This document shows positions 34,323 to 42,854 of a DNA stretch of 64,000 nucleotides, one piece after another (the stretch's first letter is position 1; every line of letters begins with the position of its first letter). This DNA is from JACMQX01 sp044225675. GTDB taxonomy: Bacteria; Pseudomonadota; Gammaproteobacteria; Burkholderiales; Burkholderiaceae_C. The notes below the pieces were generated by a model that had not been told where the DNA came from, did not search any database, and was given only the letters and a program-made list of their open reading frames with translations. The position numbers and the translations under genes are program-made. The DNA lies in NCBI GenBank assembly GCA_044225675.1, contig JBGAIH010000001.1, positions 310,001 to 374,000 on the forward strand, read 5' to 3'.

Positions 34323-35207
34323 ATGAATTTCACCCTGCGCCCCCTGTCATCGGCCCTCGGCATGGAAGTGTCGGGCCTGGACCTGACCCAGCCGCAGAGC
34401 CCCGAGGTGATCGAGGCCCTGCGCAAGGTCTGGCACGAGCACGCGCTGCTGCTGTTTCGCGGCCAGAACCTCACGCACGAGCAGCATGTGGCCTTCAGCC
34501 GGTCCTTCGGCGCACTCGACAACCACGATGCGATCCCGAAATTCCGCCACCCGGAGCATCACGAGGTCCTGCTGGTGACCAACTACGAGTCGGGCGGCAA
34601 ACGCCTGGCCGTCGGCCGACAGTGGCACTCGGACCTGTCGACCACCACCCGGCCGGCCAAGGGCTCGCTGCTGTACTGCTCGGAGCTGCCGCCGGTGGGG
34701 GGCGACACCATGTTCGCCAACATGTACCGCGCCTGGGAGACGCTGTCTCCCGGCCTGCAGGACATGCTGGACGGCCGCTGGGCCCTGCACGACATGACCA
34801 TCGCGCGCGAGACGCGCCTGGCCCGCAGCAGCGACGAACTGGCCGACATCCGCCGCCGCAACCCGCCGGTCTACCAGCCGGTGGCGCGGGTGCATGACGA
34901 GAGCGGCCGCAAGGCGCTGTATGTGGCCGAGATGACCACGGTGCGCTTCGAGCACATGACCGAGGAGGAGAGCGCCGGCCTGCTGCAGTACCTGTACCGC
35001 CACAGCGTCGAGCCCGAGAACGTCTACCGCCACCAGTGGAAGGTCGGTGACCTGATGATGTGGGACAACCGCAGCGCCATGCACATCGCGCTGGCCGACT
35101 ACGACCAGACCCAGCGCCGCATGATGTACCGCACGACGCTGCTGGGCAGCCCGAGCGGGCGTGTCGCCCACACCGAGTCGGCGGCCGGCCTGGCGCTCGC
35201 GGCCTGA
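34323..35207 (+). CDS. TauD/TfdA-family Fe(II)/2-oxoglutarate-dependent dioxygenase
   Basis: 294 residues. Iron ligands are visible as the H-x-D motif in GRQWHSDLSTTTRP and the distal His in RSAMHIALADYDQTQ. The 2-oxoglutarate-binding Arg lies in RRMMYRTTLLG. Family members hydroxylate a C-H next to a heteroatom, releasing sulfite from taurine or glyoxylate from 2,4-D, or hydroxylate alkyl acids. A clear GGAGA box precedes the ATG. It follows the transporter by 60 bases. In this operon it could perform the first oxygenation of the imported compound. No sulfur-handling partner is present, so sulfonate use is not supported. Confidence 0.9.
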   Translation: MNFTLRPLSSALGMEVSGLDLTQPQSPEVIEALRKVWHEHALLLFRGQNLTHEQHVAFSRSFGALDNHDAIPKFRHPEHHEVLLVTNYESGGKRLAVGRQWHSDLSTTTRPAKGSLLYCSELPPVGGDTMFANMYRAWETLSPGLQDMLDGRWALHDMTIARETRLARSSDELADIRRRNPPVYQPVARVHDESGRKALYVAEMTTVRFEHMTEEESAGLLQYLYRHSVEPENVYRHQWKVGDLMMWDNRSAMHIALADYDQTQRRMMYRTTLLGSPSGRVAHTESAAGLALAA

Positions 35208-35218
35208 CGCGCTGCCGC

Positions 35219-36202
35219 GTGTCCGCCGAGACCCTGCCGGGAGCGGCTCGCGCGCTCGACCCGGCGCGGCTGCTGGCCTGGCCGATCGACGAAGTCACGC
35301 AGGCCTGGACGGTGCGCGACGCGGCGTTCTACGCGCTCGCGCTGGGCATTCCGGCCGATCCTTCGAGAGGGCCGCGTGCTGACCTGGCCTATGCCTATGA
35401 AGGCTTGGCCGGCAGTCCGTCGGCGGGCTTGCGCGTCCTGCCCACGCTGGCCGCCGTGCTGGCCGACCCGGGCTTCTGGCTGCGGGATCCGCGCCTGGGG
35501 CTGGATTGGCCACGCATGCTGCATGCGGGGCAGTCCATCACCTGGCACCGCCCGCTGGCCGATCATGGCTGCGTGCGCAGCCGCTCGCGCGTGGTCGATG
35601 TGCGCGATGGCGGACGCGAGCGCGGCGCCTGGGTGGTGACGCGGCGCGAGCTGTACGACACGGCCGATGGCGCGCTCGTCTGCACGCTCGACCAGACCTC
35701 GCTGCTGCGGGGCGAGGGCGGGTTTGCCGCGGCGGACCCGTCCTGCCAGGACGCGGGGAGGCCAGGCCCGAAGCATCGCGAAGACGCGGCGCGCAACGCC
35801 GGGGCAGGGGCAGGCGGAGTGGAGGGGGCAGGGGCGAAGCTGCCCGATGCGACGCACCTGCACCGCACGCCCGCGCAGGCCGCGTTGATGTACCGCCTGT
35901 GCGCCGACATGAACCCGCTGCATGCCGATCCGCAGGTGGCGGCCGAGGCGGGCTATGCGCAGCCGATCCTGCATGGCATGGCCACGCTGGGTGTGGCCTG
36001 CCACGGCGTGCTCACGGCGCTCGACCTCGCGCCCGAGCGGCTCGGCCGGCTCGACGCGCGCTTCACCGCGCCGGTGTTTCCCGGCGAAACGCTGGTGACC
36101 CGTGTGTGGGGCGACGCGGCGCAATGCCGCTTCGAGCTGTGGGTGCCGGGCCGCGAGGTGAAGGTGCTGCGCGGCACGGCGCAGGCCCGCGCAGCGGACT
36201 GA
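35219..36202 (+). CDS. MaoC-like (MFE-2-type) 2-enoyl-CoA hydratase
   Basis: 327 residues, GTG start 12 bases after the dioxygenase stop. Double-hotdog hydratase of the FAS1-like/MaoC type. The N-terminal hotdog has VRDAAFYALALGIP and LRVLPTLAAVLADPGFW, as in peroxisomal multifunctional enzyme 2. The C-terminal hotdog has the catalytic hydratase-2 motif (LCADMNPLHADPQVA, Asp and His) and the FAS-type PILHGMATLGVA. A Gly/Ala-rich linker (residues about 172-212) separates the halves and is longer than usual. Hydrates a 2-enoyl-CoA to the (R)-3-hydroxyacyl-CoA. Last gene of the plus-strand operon, converging with the SDR at 36254. Confidence 0.85.
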   Translation: MSAETLPGAARALDPARLLAWPIDEVTQAWTVRDAAFYALALGIPADPSRGPRADLAYAYEGLAGSPSAGLRVLPTLAAVLADPGFWLRDPRLGLDWPRMLHAGQSITWHRPLADHGCVRSRSRVVDVRDGGRERGAWVVTRRELYDTADGALVCTLDQTSLLRGEGGFAAADPSCQDAGRPGPKHREDAARNAGAGAGGVEGAGAKLPDATHLHRTPAQAALMYRLCADMNPLHADPQVAAEAGYAQPILHGMATLGVACHGVLTALDLAPERLGRLDARFTAPVFPGETLVTRVWGDAAQCRFELWVPGREVKVLRGTAQARAAD

Positions 36203-36253
36203 GGTGGATGGAGGCGAACCAGGGCGAACCGGGGCGACCCTGCCGCCGCGTCC

Positions 36254-37006
36254 TCAGTAGCGCCCGCCCGAGACGTGCAGCACGTCGCCGCTGATGTAGC
36301 TGGCGCCCTCGGACGCGAGAAAGGCCACCGCATTCGCCACGTCGGCGGGATCGCCCATGCGTGGCACGGGCGTGGTCTTCTCGGCGTTCTCGCGGATCTT
36401 GTCGTAGTGAGGCAGGTCCTTGACGGCCTGCGTACCGATGATGCCGGGCGCGACCGCGTTGACGGTGACGCCGAAGCGGCCGTTCTCCAGCGACATCGCG
36501 CGGGTGAAGCCGATCAGGCCGGCCTTGGCTGCCGAGTAGTTGGCCTGGCCTGCATTGCCCAGGTGGGCGCGCGAGGAGATGTTGACCACGCGGCCCCAGC
36601 GCTGGCCTTCGGCCGTCATGTGCGGCAGCACGGCGCGGGTGCAGAGGAAGGCGCCCTTGAGGATCACGTCGACCACGCTGTCCCAGTCGTTCATCTGCAT
36701 CTTGGTGATGCGCATGTCGCGGGTGAAGCCGGCGTTGTTCACGAGGATGTGCACGCTGCCCCACTGCGCGGTGACGGCCTGCACCATGGCGGCGACCGAA
36801 GCCTCGTCGGCCACGTCCACCGCCAGTCCCATCGCCTGCGCGCCCTGCGCGCGTAGCGCGGCCGCATGGGCCTGCGCGCCCGATTCATTGAGGTCCACCA
36901 CCGCCACGCGCGCGCCTTCGGCGGCCAGCCGGGCGCTGATCGCCTCGCCAATGCCGCGTGCGCCGCCGGTGACGATGGCCACCTTGTCCTTGAGTCCGAG
37001 ATCCAT
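36254..37006 (-). CDS. SDR-family NAD(P)-dependent 3-oxoacyl reductase-like (FabG-like)
   Basis: 250-residue classical short-chain dehydrogenase with a full catalytic set: TGGARGIGEAI cofactor loop, NNAG, ISSRAHLGNAGQANYSAAKAG (Ser, Tyr and Lys) and the post-catalytic NAVAPGIIGT. Strongly FabG/PhaB-like, so it probably oxidises or reduces a 3-hydroxyacyl-CoA in the local pathway. The ATG at 37006 is chosen because the conserved fold begins there. Last gene of the IclR-side minus-strand operon, 62 bases after the acyl-CoA dehydrogenase stop. Confidence 0.92.
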   Translation of the reverse strand: MDLGLKDKVAIVTGGARGIGEAISARLAAEGARVAVVDLNESGAQAHAAALRAQGAQAMGLAVDVADEASVAAMVQAVTAQWGSVHILVNNAGFTRDMRITKMQMNDWDSVVDVILKGAFLCTRAVLPHMTAEGQRWGRVVNISSRAHLGNAGQANYSAAKAGLIGFTRAMSLENGRFGVTVNAVAPGIIGTQAVKDLPHYDKIRENAEKTTPVPRMGDPADVANAVAFLASEGASYISGDVLHVSGGRY

Positions 37007-37068
37007 TTGCGGGTTGTCCTTTAGAGAAAGAGAGTGTGCGGCGTCACGCCGCCAGAGACAGGAGGGCG

Positions 37069-38241
37069 TCAGGCCGCCAGGCGGGCCCGCTTGACGAGTT
37101 CCTTGCCGATGATGATCTGCTGGATCTGCGTCGTGCCCTCGTAGATGCGGAACAGCCGCACGTCGCGGTAGAAGCGCTCGACCGCGCTGTCGCGCATGTA
37201 GCCGGCGCCGCCGTGAATCTGCACGGCGCGGTCGGCGATCCGGCCGACCATTTCGGAGCAGAACATCTTGGTGCAGGAGGCTTCGAGCGACACGCGCTCG
37301 CCCGCGTCGTAGCGCCGGGCCACGTCGCGCAGCATGCATTCGGCGGCGTACAGGTCGGCCTGGCTGTCGGCCAGCATGGCCTGCACCAGCTGGAATTCGC
37401 CGATGGCCTGGCCGAACTGCTTGCGCTCGACCGCATAGCGCGTGGCCTCGTGCAGGATGCGTCGGGCCTGGCCGACGCAGACCGAGGCGACGTTGATGCG
37501 CCCGCGGTCGAGCGCCTTCATCGCCGTGGCAAAGCCCCGGCCCTCGACGCCGCCGATGATGGCCGAGGCCGGCACGCGCACATCCTCGAAATGCACGTCG
37601 GCCGACCAGGCGCCCGACTGACCCATCTTGCGGTCCTTGGCGCCGATCACCACGCCCGGCGTGTCGGCCGGCACGAGGAAGGCCGTCACATGCCGGTTGC
37701 CGGGCAGGGCCTCGGCATTCGTGCGCGCCATGAGCAGGAACAGGCCCGCAATGGGCGCGTTGGTGATGTAGCGCTTGGTGCCGTTGATCACGTAGTGCTC
37801 GCCGTCGCGCACGGCGCGGGTGCGCAGCGCGGCGGCGTCGGAGCCGGAGTCGGCTTCGGTCAGGCAGAAGCTGGTGATGACCTCGCCCGAGGCCACGCGC
37901 GGCAGCCAGGTGGCCTTCTGCTCGTCGGTGCCATCCATCAGGATGCCCTGCGAGCCCAGCCCGAGGTTGATGCCGATGGTCGAGCGGAACGCGGCCGAGG
38001 CCCAGGTCAGCTCGGTGATGATCTCGATCTCGTCGGCGCTGCCCAGGCCGAGGCCGCCGTAGGCTTCGGGCGTGGTCAGGCCGAACAGGCCCATCTCGCG
38101 GAAGTCCTGGATGATCTCGGGCGGGATGCGGTCGGACTCCGCCACCTGCGACTCCAGCGGCACGAGCCGCTCGCGCACGTAGCGCCGCACGCTGTCCTTG
38201 AGCTGCGCCAGCACGTCGGCGTCGATGCGCTGCGCGCTCAT
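37069..38241 (-). CDS. Acyl-CoA dehydrogenase
   Basis: 390-residue FAD enzyme, the second acyl-CoA dehydrogenase in the cluster. Family features: TTPEAYGGLGLG, SFCLTEADSGSDAAA, INGTKRYITNAPIAGL, the helix DRGRINVASVCVGQARRI, VQIHGGAGYMRDSAVERFYRD and the catalytic-Glu region RIYEGTTQIQQIIIGKEL. The ATG at 38241 sits in a four-base overlap with the thiolase stop. A longer in-frame extension upstream is out of frame with the thiolase and not credible. Catalyses 2,3-dehydrogenation of the pathway's acyl-CoA, passing electrons to ETF. Confidence 0.93.
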   Translation of the reverse strand: MSAQRIDADVLAQLKDSVRRYVRERLVPLESQVAESDRIPPEIIQDFREMGLFGLTTPEAYGGLGLGSADEIEIITELTWASAAFRSTIGINLGLGSQGILMDGTDEQKATWLPRVASGEVITSFCLTEADSGSDAAALRTRAVRDGEHYVINGTKRYITNAPIAGLFLLMARTNAEALPGNRHVTAFLVPADTPGVVIGAKDRKMGQSGAWSADVHFEDVRVPASAIIGGVEGRGFATAMKALDRGRINVASVCVGQARRILHEATRYAVERKQFGQAIGEFQLVQAMLADSQADLYAAECMLRDVARRYDAGERVSLEASCTKMFCSEMVGRIADRAVQIHGGAGYMRDSAVERFYRDVRLFRIYEGTTQIQQIIIGKELVKRARLAA

Positions 38242-39446
38242 GCGCCCTCCAGCCCGACGATGGCGACCGCGCTGACGTTCTGGTTGGGCATGCCGCCCAG
38301 GTTGTGCGACAGGCCGAACACCGGGGGCTTGGCGCGCTGGCGCTCGCCCGCGCGGCCCTGCAGCTGCAGGTAGTTCTCGTAGATCATGCGCAGGCCCGAG
38401 GCGCCGATCGGGTGGCCGAAGCACTTGAGGCCGCCGTCGATCTGGCAGGGGATCTCGCCGTCGGCGTCGAAGCGGCCGTCGAGCACGTCGCGCCAGCCCT
38501 GGCCTGGCGCGCTGATGTGCAGGTCTTCCATGGTGACCAGCTCGGTGATGGAGAAGCAGTCGTGCACTTCCATCAGGCTGATCTGGCGTGCCGGATCGGT
38601 GATGCCGGCCTCTTCGTAGGCGCGGCGCGCGGCCACCCGCGTGGTGTGGAAGTAGCTGCCGTTCCAGCCCGAGCCCTGCAGCTCCCAGCCGTTGGAGACA
38701 GCCAGCTGCAGTGCCTTGACGGTGACCAGCTCGTGCTGCTTGCCCAGCGCGCGCGCGATCTCGGGTGTGGTGACGATGGCGCAGGCCGCGCCGTCGGACA
38801 CGCCGCAGCAGTCGTACAGGCCGAGCGGCTCGGCGATCATCGGCGCATTGACGACGGTGTCGATGTCGATCGGCTTGCGCAGATGCGCTTTGGGGTTCTT
38901 CGCGCCGTTGGCATGGCTCTTGACCGACACGTGGGCCATTGCGCGCTTGAGGTCGTCCTTGCCCACGCCGTGCTCGGCCCGGTAGGCGGCGGCCACCTGG
39001 GCGAAGTTGCCCGGTGCCGAGCCGACCACGCCGACCATGTCGAAGGTGGTGCCGCGCGAGCGCACCGGCAGGCCGCCGTAGCCGGTGTCCTTGAGCTTCT
39101 CCACGCCCATGGCCAGCGCGATGTCGGCTGCGCCCGAGGCGACGGCATAGACCGCGCCCCGGAAGGCCTCGGTGCCCGAGGCGCAGTAGTTCTCGACCTT
39201 GGTGACGGGCACATCGTGCAGCCGCAGCGCCATGGCCAGCGGAATGCCCGAGGGGCCGATGTTCATCGCGTCGAAGCCCACCGAGAGCCAGGCCGCGTTG
39301 ATCTGCGAGGTCTCGACCCCCGCGTCGGCGAGGGCCTCCCTGTAGGCTTCGACCATGAGCTGGTCGGCGTCCTCGCCCCAGCGTTCGCCGAAGCGCGCGC
39401 AGCCCATGCCGATGATCGCGACCTTGTCCTTGATGCCTGATGCCAT
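38238..39446 (-). CDS. Acetyl-CoA acetyltransferase, SCP2-type thiolase
   Basis: 402 residues of the SCP-x/SCP2-thiolase type: nucleophilic Cys in KVENYCASGTEAFRGA, GVSDGAACAIVTTP, LMEVHDCFSITELV and the C-terminal GGLKCFGHPIGASGLRMIYE with the second Cys and the catalytic His. This class cleaves 3-oxoacyl-CoAs with bulky or branched chains, as in sterol side-chain degradation. An AAGGAGC box lies upstream of the ATG at 39446. Its neighbour encodes an HMG-CoA-synthase-like protein ending in an OB fold; thiolase plus OB-fold partner is a common functional unit. Confidence 0.92.
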   Translation of the reverse strand: MASGIKDKVAIIGMGCARFGERWGEDADQLMVEAYREALADAGVETSQINAAWLSVGFDAMNIGPSGIPLAMALRLHDVPVTKVENYCASGTEAFRGAVYAVASGAADIALAMGVEKLKDTGYGGLPVRSRGTTFDMVGVVGSAPGNFAQVAAAYRAEHGVGKDDLKRAMAHVSVKSHANGAKNPKAHLRKPIDIDTVVNAPMIAEPLGLYDCCGVSDGAACAIVTTPEIARALGKQHELVTVKALQLAVSNGWELQGSGWNGSYFHTTRVAARRAYEEAGITDPARQISLMEVHDCFSITELVTMEDLHISAPGQGWRDVLDGRFDADGEIPCQIDGGLKCFGHPIGASGLRMIYENYLQLQGRAGERQRAKPPVFGLSHNLGGMPNQNVSAVAIVGLEGA

Positions 39447-39465
39447 GGCAGATGCTCCTTGTGTG

Positions 39466-40935
39466 TCAGGCGGCGGGCGCCGCCTTCCAGAAATACTTGG
39501 TGAAGTCGCGCCGTTCGTCCACGGCCTTGATGCGAAAGCTCATGCGCATGGCCAGGCCGACCTCGACGGCGGCCGGCTCCACGTCGGTGAATTCGGCCAG
39601 CATGCGGCCGCCGCCTTCGAACTCCAGCATGCCGTAGTAGCCCGGCGGATCGGGCGTGTAGGCCAGGTTGTCGGCGGTGTAGGTGAGGATGCGCGCGGTG
39701 CGTTCGGCTAGCGGATAGTCCTCCAGCGTGACCGCGCCCGCGCCCTCGGCGCTGACCGGGATTTCGGTGCGCGGGTACTGCACCGCGCCGGTGGCCGGAT
39801 CGCGCGCGCCGACCAGGCCGAGCACGGTGCGGCGGTTGCGGTACAGGGCCGTGAGCGGCTGCTTCTGCTCCAGTTCGGCCCGCATGCCGCGCTCCATGTC
39901 CAGCCCGCCGGTGAAGGCGAGGAACTTCATGTAGTTCGACTCGGCCTTGCCGCGCGCGAGCCAGCCTTCGACGCCACGCGGGCGGGCATGGCTTGCGATC
40001 GCGTCGGTGGTCTCGAAGGCCAGCACGTCGCAGCCCTGGCCGAAGCCGAGCATCACGATGCGCTCGCCCGGTGCGGCCTGCGCCAGCGCCTGCGCCAGCA
40101 GCACGAGCGGCTGGGCGCTGCCGGCATGGCCCAGCCGCGCCGCGAGCGTGTCCTGCACCGCCGTGGCGGGGATGCCGGCGGCCTTGGCCAGGCTCTCGGG
40201 CACGCCCTTGACGGGTATGGGCACGATGAAGCGGTGCACGTCGGTGCCGGTCAGGCCCAGGCGCTTGAGTGCCTCGCGCACGGCGGCGCCAGCGATGCGG
40301 GTGTAGCCCTCGTCGCGGATCCAGCGGCTTTCCCAGTTGTAGTCGTAGTCCACGCCCTGGCCGCGGAAGTGGTCGACGAAGTCGACCGACACCGAATGGC
40401 TGCCGAGAAAGCGCGCGATGCCGGGGCCGTCGCCGGTGACGATGGCCGCGGCCGCATCGCCGTTGATCAGCTCCGCCTCGGAGGCCGGGCGCGCCCGGGC
40501 GTGTTCCGAGGCGATGCACAGCACCTGCCGGCCCGGGCCGTCGGGGTCGTGCGAGCCGCCCTGGCTCTGCGTGCGCAGCGCCTGGATCAGCGCGCCGGTG
40601 CCGCATTTCTGGCTGCCCGAGGCGTCGAGCGTGAGCACCGCGTCGCCGAGGTTGAGGGCTTCCTTGACGATGCCGCTGTTCTGCCGGTCCGCGAACGGCG
40701 CGGAGGTGGACGCGAGCACCACGGTGCCGACGGCCTCGCGCTGCGCGGGCGCGAGCGCGTCACGCGCGGCTTCGACGGCCATCGTGATCGCGTCCTCGTC
40801 CCAGTTGGCCATGGCGCGCTCGCCGCGAGCCAGGCCCTTGAGACCGGGGGCGAACCAGTGATGAGCCTGCGCGACGACGCTGCGCTGCAGGCGCAGGCGG
40901 GGCACGTAGGCGCCGTAGGCTTGGATTCCTGTCAT
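39466..40935 (-). CDS. HMG-CoA-synthase-like protein with C-terminal OB-fold (DUF35-type) domain
   Basis: 489 residues. Residues about 1-340 are a thiolase/ketoacyl-synthase-fold module of the HMG-CoA-synthase-like group (IQAYGAYVPRLRLQRSVV; VLASTSAPFADRQNSG; DASGSQKCGTGALIQAL with the presumptive nucleophilic Cys; HAGSAQPLVLLAQAL). Residues about 365-489 match the OB-fold (DUF35-type) domain of thiolase partners (GAVQYPRTEIPVSAE; ARILTYTADNLAYTPDPP; AEFTDVE...VEVGLAMRMSFR). The usual zinc-ribbon cysteines just before the OB fold are absent, with only VQYPRT left. Likely acts with the adjacent SCP2 thiolase in carbon-carbon bond cleavage or formation on an acyl-CoA. Exact reaction unknown. 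Confidence 0.82.
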   Translation of the reverse strand: MTGIQAYGAYVPRLRLQRSVVAQAHHWFAPGLKGLARGERAMANWDEDAITMAVEAARDALAPAQREAVGTVVLASTSAPFADRQNSGIVKEALNLGDAVLTLDASGSQKCGTGALIQALRTQSQGGSHDPDGPGRQVLCIASEHARARPASEAELINGDAAAAIVTGDGPGIARFLGSHSVSVDFVDHFRGQGVDYDYNWESRWIRDEGYTRIAGAAVREALKRLGLTGTDVHRFIVPIPVKGVPESLAKAAGIPATAVQDTLAARLGHAGSAQPLVLLAQALAQAAPGERIVMLGFGQGCDVLAFETTDAIASHARPRGVEGWLARGKAESNYMKFLAFTGGLDMERGMRAELEQKQPLTALYRNRRTVLGLVGARDPATGAVQYPRTEIPVSAEGAGAVTLEDYPLAERTARILTYTADNLAYTPDPPGYYGMLEFEGGGRMLAEFTDVEPAAVEVGLAMRMSFRIKAVDERRDFTKYFWKAAPAA

Positions 40936-40962
40936 GGTGTTCGATGCCTGTGGGGTGAAGGG

Positions 40963-41847
40963 TCAGTGAAAGTCGAAGCGGCCGTGGCTCAGCACCACGG
41001 CGCCGCCCTCGGCCTCGCGGGTGCGAAAGCGTGCGCTGCCGTCGCCGGCGCGCCAGATGTCGGTGATCAGCGTGGCGCCCGGGTACACCGGCTGCGAAAA
41101 GCGGCAGTCCATGCGCGCAAAGCGCGCCGCATCGCCGTCGCAGCATCCCTGCAGCAGCGCGCGCGCGGCCACGCCGTAGGTGCACAGTCCGTGCAGGATG
41201 GGCGCGCGAAAGCCGTTGGCCTGCGCCAGTTGCGGGTCGGCATGCAGCGGGTTGCGGTCGCCGCTCAGCCGGTAGAGCAGGGCCTGGTCGTCGCGCGTGG
41301 TGAGCGTGACCGACAGATCAGGCGGGCCGGACGGCGCGTCCTGCAGCGGCGTGAAGCTCGCAGCGTCCAGCCCGGGCGTGAGGGCGTCGCCCAGGCCGCC
41401 ATTGCCGCGCAGAAAGGTGGCACGCCGCTCGGTGGCCAGGGCCTGGCCCGTGGCCGCGTCGCTGATCTCGCGCCGCGAGTACAGCAGCGAGCCCTTGGCC
41501 GCGCCCTTGTCGACGATGCGCTCGATGAACAGCTGGCTCAGCAACTCGCCTTCGGCCGGCAGCGGCGCGTGCAGCACGAGCGACTGCTCGGCATGCAGCA
41601 CCTTGCGCCAGTCCACGCCGTACTGCGGCTCCGACAGCCAGAAGCCCGGCCAGGCCATGACCACCGCCATGGTGGGCAGCGTGACGAGGTTCAGTTCGAA
41701 AGCGTGGCGCAGCGCTTCGGGCGTGGTCGCGCCGGTGTTGGACACGCCGACGCCCAGCGCATAGAGCAGGGTGTCGCGCACGTCGTGGTGGGCACGGGTC
41801 TCGCGCGCCGGCAGGCGCACCAGGCGCTGCGGGTCGAAGGCCGTCAT
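40963..41847 (-). CDS. MaoC-like (MFE-2-type) 2-enoyl-CoA hydratase
   Basis: 294 residues in the double-hotdog arrangement of hydratase 2. N-terminal half: VRDTLLYALGVGVSNTGATTPEALRHAFE, LPTMAVVMAWPGFW and VLHAEQSLVLHAPLP. C-terminal half: the catalytic RLSGDRNPLHADPQLA and the substrate-cavity segment APILHGLCTYGVAARAL. The start overlaps the upstream SDR stop (ATGA), so the two are translationally coupled. This reproduces, as separate proteins, the dehydrogenase plus hydratase order of peroxisomal multifunctional enzyme 2. It is a paralogue-like counterpart of the hydratase at 35219. Confidence 0.9.
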   Translation of the reverse strand: MTAFDPQRLVRLPARETRAHHDVRDTLLYALGVGVSNTGATTPEALRHAFELNLVTLPTMAVVMAWPGFWLSEPQYGVDWRKVLHAEQSLVLHAPLPAEGELLSQLFIERIVDKGAAKGSLLYSRREISDAATGQALATERRATFLRGNGGLGDALTPGLDAASFTPLQDAPSGPPDLSVTLTTRDDQALLYRLSGDRNPLHADPQLAQANGFRAPILHGLCTYGVAARALLQGCCDGDAARFARMDCRFSQPVYPGATLITDIWRAGDGSARFRTREAEGGAVVLSHGRFDFH

Positions 41848-42758
41848 GCCGGATCCCACGCGAACACGTCGCCCGAGACCTGCAGTGGCTGCAGGTTGGG
41901 CCGGAAGGCGGGGAGCAGATCGCTGGCGATGCTGTCGACCGTCCAGCCGCCGTCGCGGTGCATGGAGCGCACCGGGCGCGGTAGCGAGAACAGAAAGATC
42001 TCGTTCTTGCGCACCGAGAAGACCTGGCCGGTCACGTCCTGGGCGGCGTCGGAGCAGAGGAAGGCCGCCAGCGGCGCGATCTTCTCGGCCGTCATGGTCT
42101 TCAGGCGCTCGACGCGGCGCTTGTCGGCCTCGGTCTCGGTCGGGATGGAGGCGGTCATGCGGCTCCAGGCGAAGGGCGCGATGCAGTTGGAGCGCACGCC
42201 CAGGCGCTTCATGTCGAGCGCGATGGAGGTGGACAGGCCGACCACACCCATCTTGGCGGCCGAGTAGTTGGCCTGGCCGACGTTGCCGATCAGGCCCGAC
42301 GTGGAGGTAAAGTGCACGAAGGCGCCCGAGCCCTGCTCGCGGAAGTGCAGGGCGGCGGCCTTGGACACATAGAAGTAGCCGTTCATGTGGACGTTGATCA
42401 CGTCCTCCCACTCCTTGTGGCTCATCTTGTGGAAGATGCGGTCGCGCACGATGCCGGCGTTGTTGATGATGCCGTCGATCCGGCCGAAGCGTGTGACGGC
42501 GTCGTTGACCAGTGCGGTGGCGCCAGCCGGGTCGGCGATGCTCGCGGTGTTGGCCTCGGCCTGGCCGCCCGCTGCGCGGATCTCGGCCACCACCTCGTGG
42601 GCCGGGTTGGCCGCCACCTCTTCAGGCGTGTCGCCACCATAGTCGTTGACGACGACCGCCGCGCCCTGTTGCGCGCATTCCAGCGCGATGGCGCGTCCGA
42701 TGCCCCGGCCCGCGCCGGTGACGATGACGACTTTGCCCTTCAAGGATGTTCCGCTCAT
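41844..42758 (-). CDS. SDR-family 3-hydroxyacyl-CoA dehydrogenase (MFE-2 dehydrogenase-like)
   Basis: 304 residues with classical SDR features: VTGAGRGIGRAIALECA, VVVNDYGGD (NAD-preferring Asp), NNAGIVRDRIFHKMSHKEWE, HFTSTSGLIGNVGQANYSAAKMG (Ser, Tyr, Lys) and NCIAPFAWSRMTASIP. The NDYGGD and IVRDRxxxKM signatures are those of the dehydrogenase half of multifunctional enzyme 2, oxidising (R)-3-hydroxyacyl-CoAs. The ATG at 42758 has a GGAGA box ten bases upstream, which decides it over a longer frame. First gene of the minus-strand operon, divergent from the IclR gene across two palindromes. Confidence 0.92.
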   Translation of the reverse strand: MSGTSLKGKVVIVTGAGRGIGRAIALECAQQGAAVVVNDYGGDTPEEVAANPAHEVVAEIRAAGGQAEANTASIADPAGATALVNDAVTRFGRIDGIINNAGIVRDRIFHKMSHKEWEDVINVHMNGYFYVSKAAALHFREQGSGAFVHFTSTSGLIGNVGQANYSAAKMGVVGLSTSIALDMKRLGVRSNCIAPFAWSRMTASIPTETEADKRRVERLKTMTAEKIAPLAAFLCSDAAQDVTGQVFSVRKNEIFLFSLPRPVRSMHRDGGWTVDSIASDLLPAFRPNLQPLQVSGDVFAWDPA

Positions 42759-42806
42759 GCTTTGCTTGTCTCCATGTTGAGCCCCGGAGCTTAGCGGTGG
42801 GCGGGC

Positions 42807-42850
42807 AATCATTCAAACTGTTGATTGATTATTCAAGCTGTTGAATAATC
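42807..42850. promoter_or_regulatory. Double palindromic operator, probably for the IclR-family regulator
   Basis: Two adjoining 24-base dyads with the same spacing. 42827-42850 is a perfect GATTATTCAA-GCTG-TTGAATAATC. 42807-42830 is AATCATTCAA-ACTG-TTGATTGATT with one mismatch. Centres are 20 bases apart, about two helical turns, so two dimers could bind on the same face. They sit 4 bases from the IclR start and 48 bases from the SDR start, an ideal autorepression and divergent-control position. Confidence 0.75.
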
Positions 42851-42854
42851 GGAC

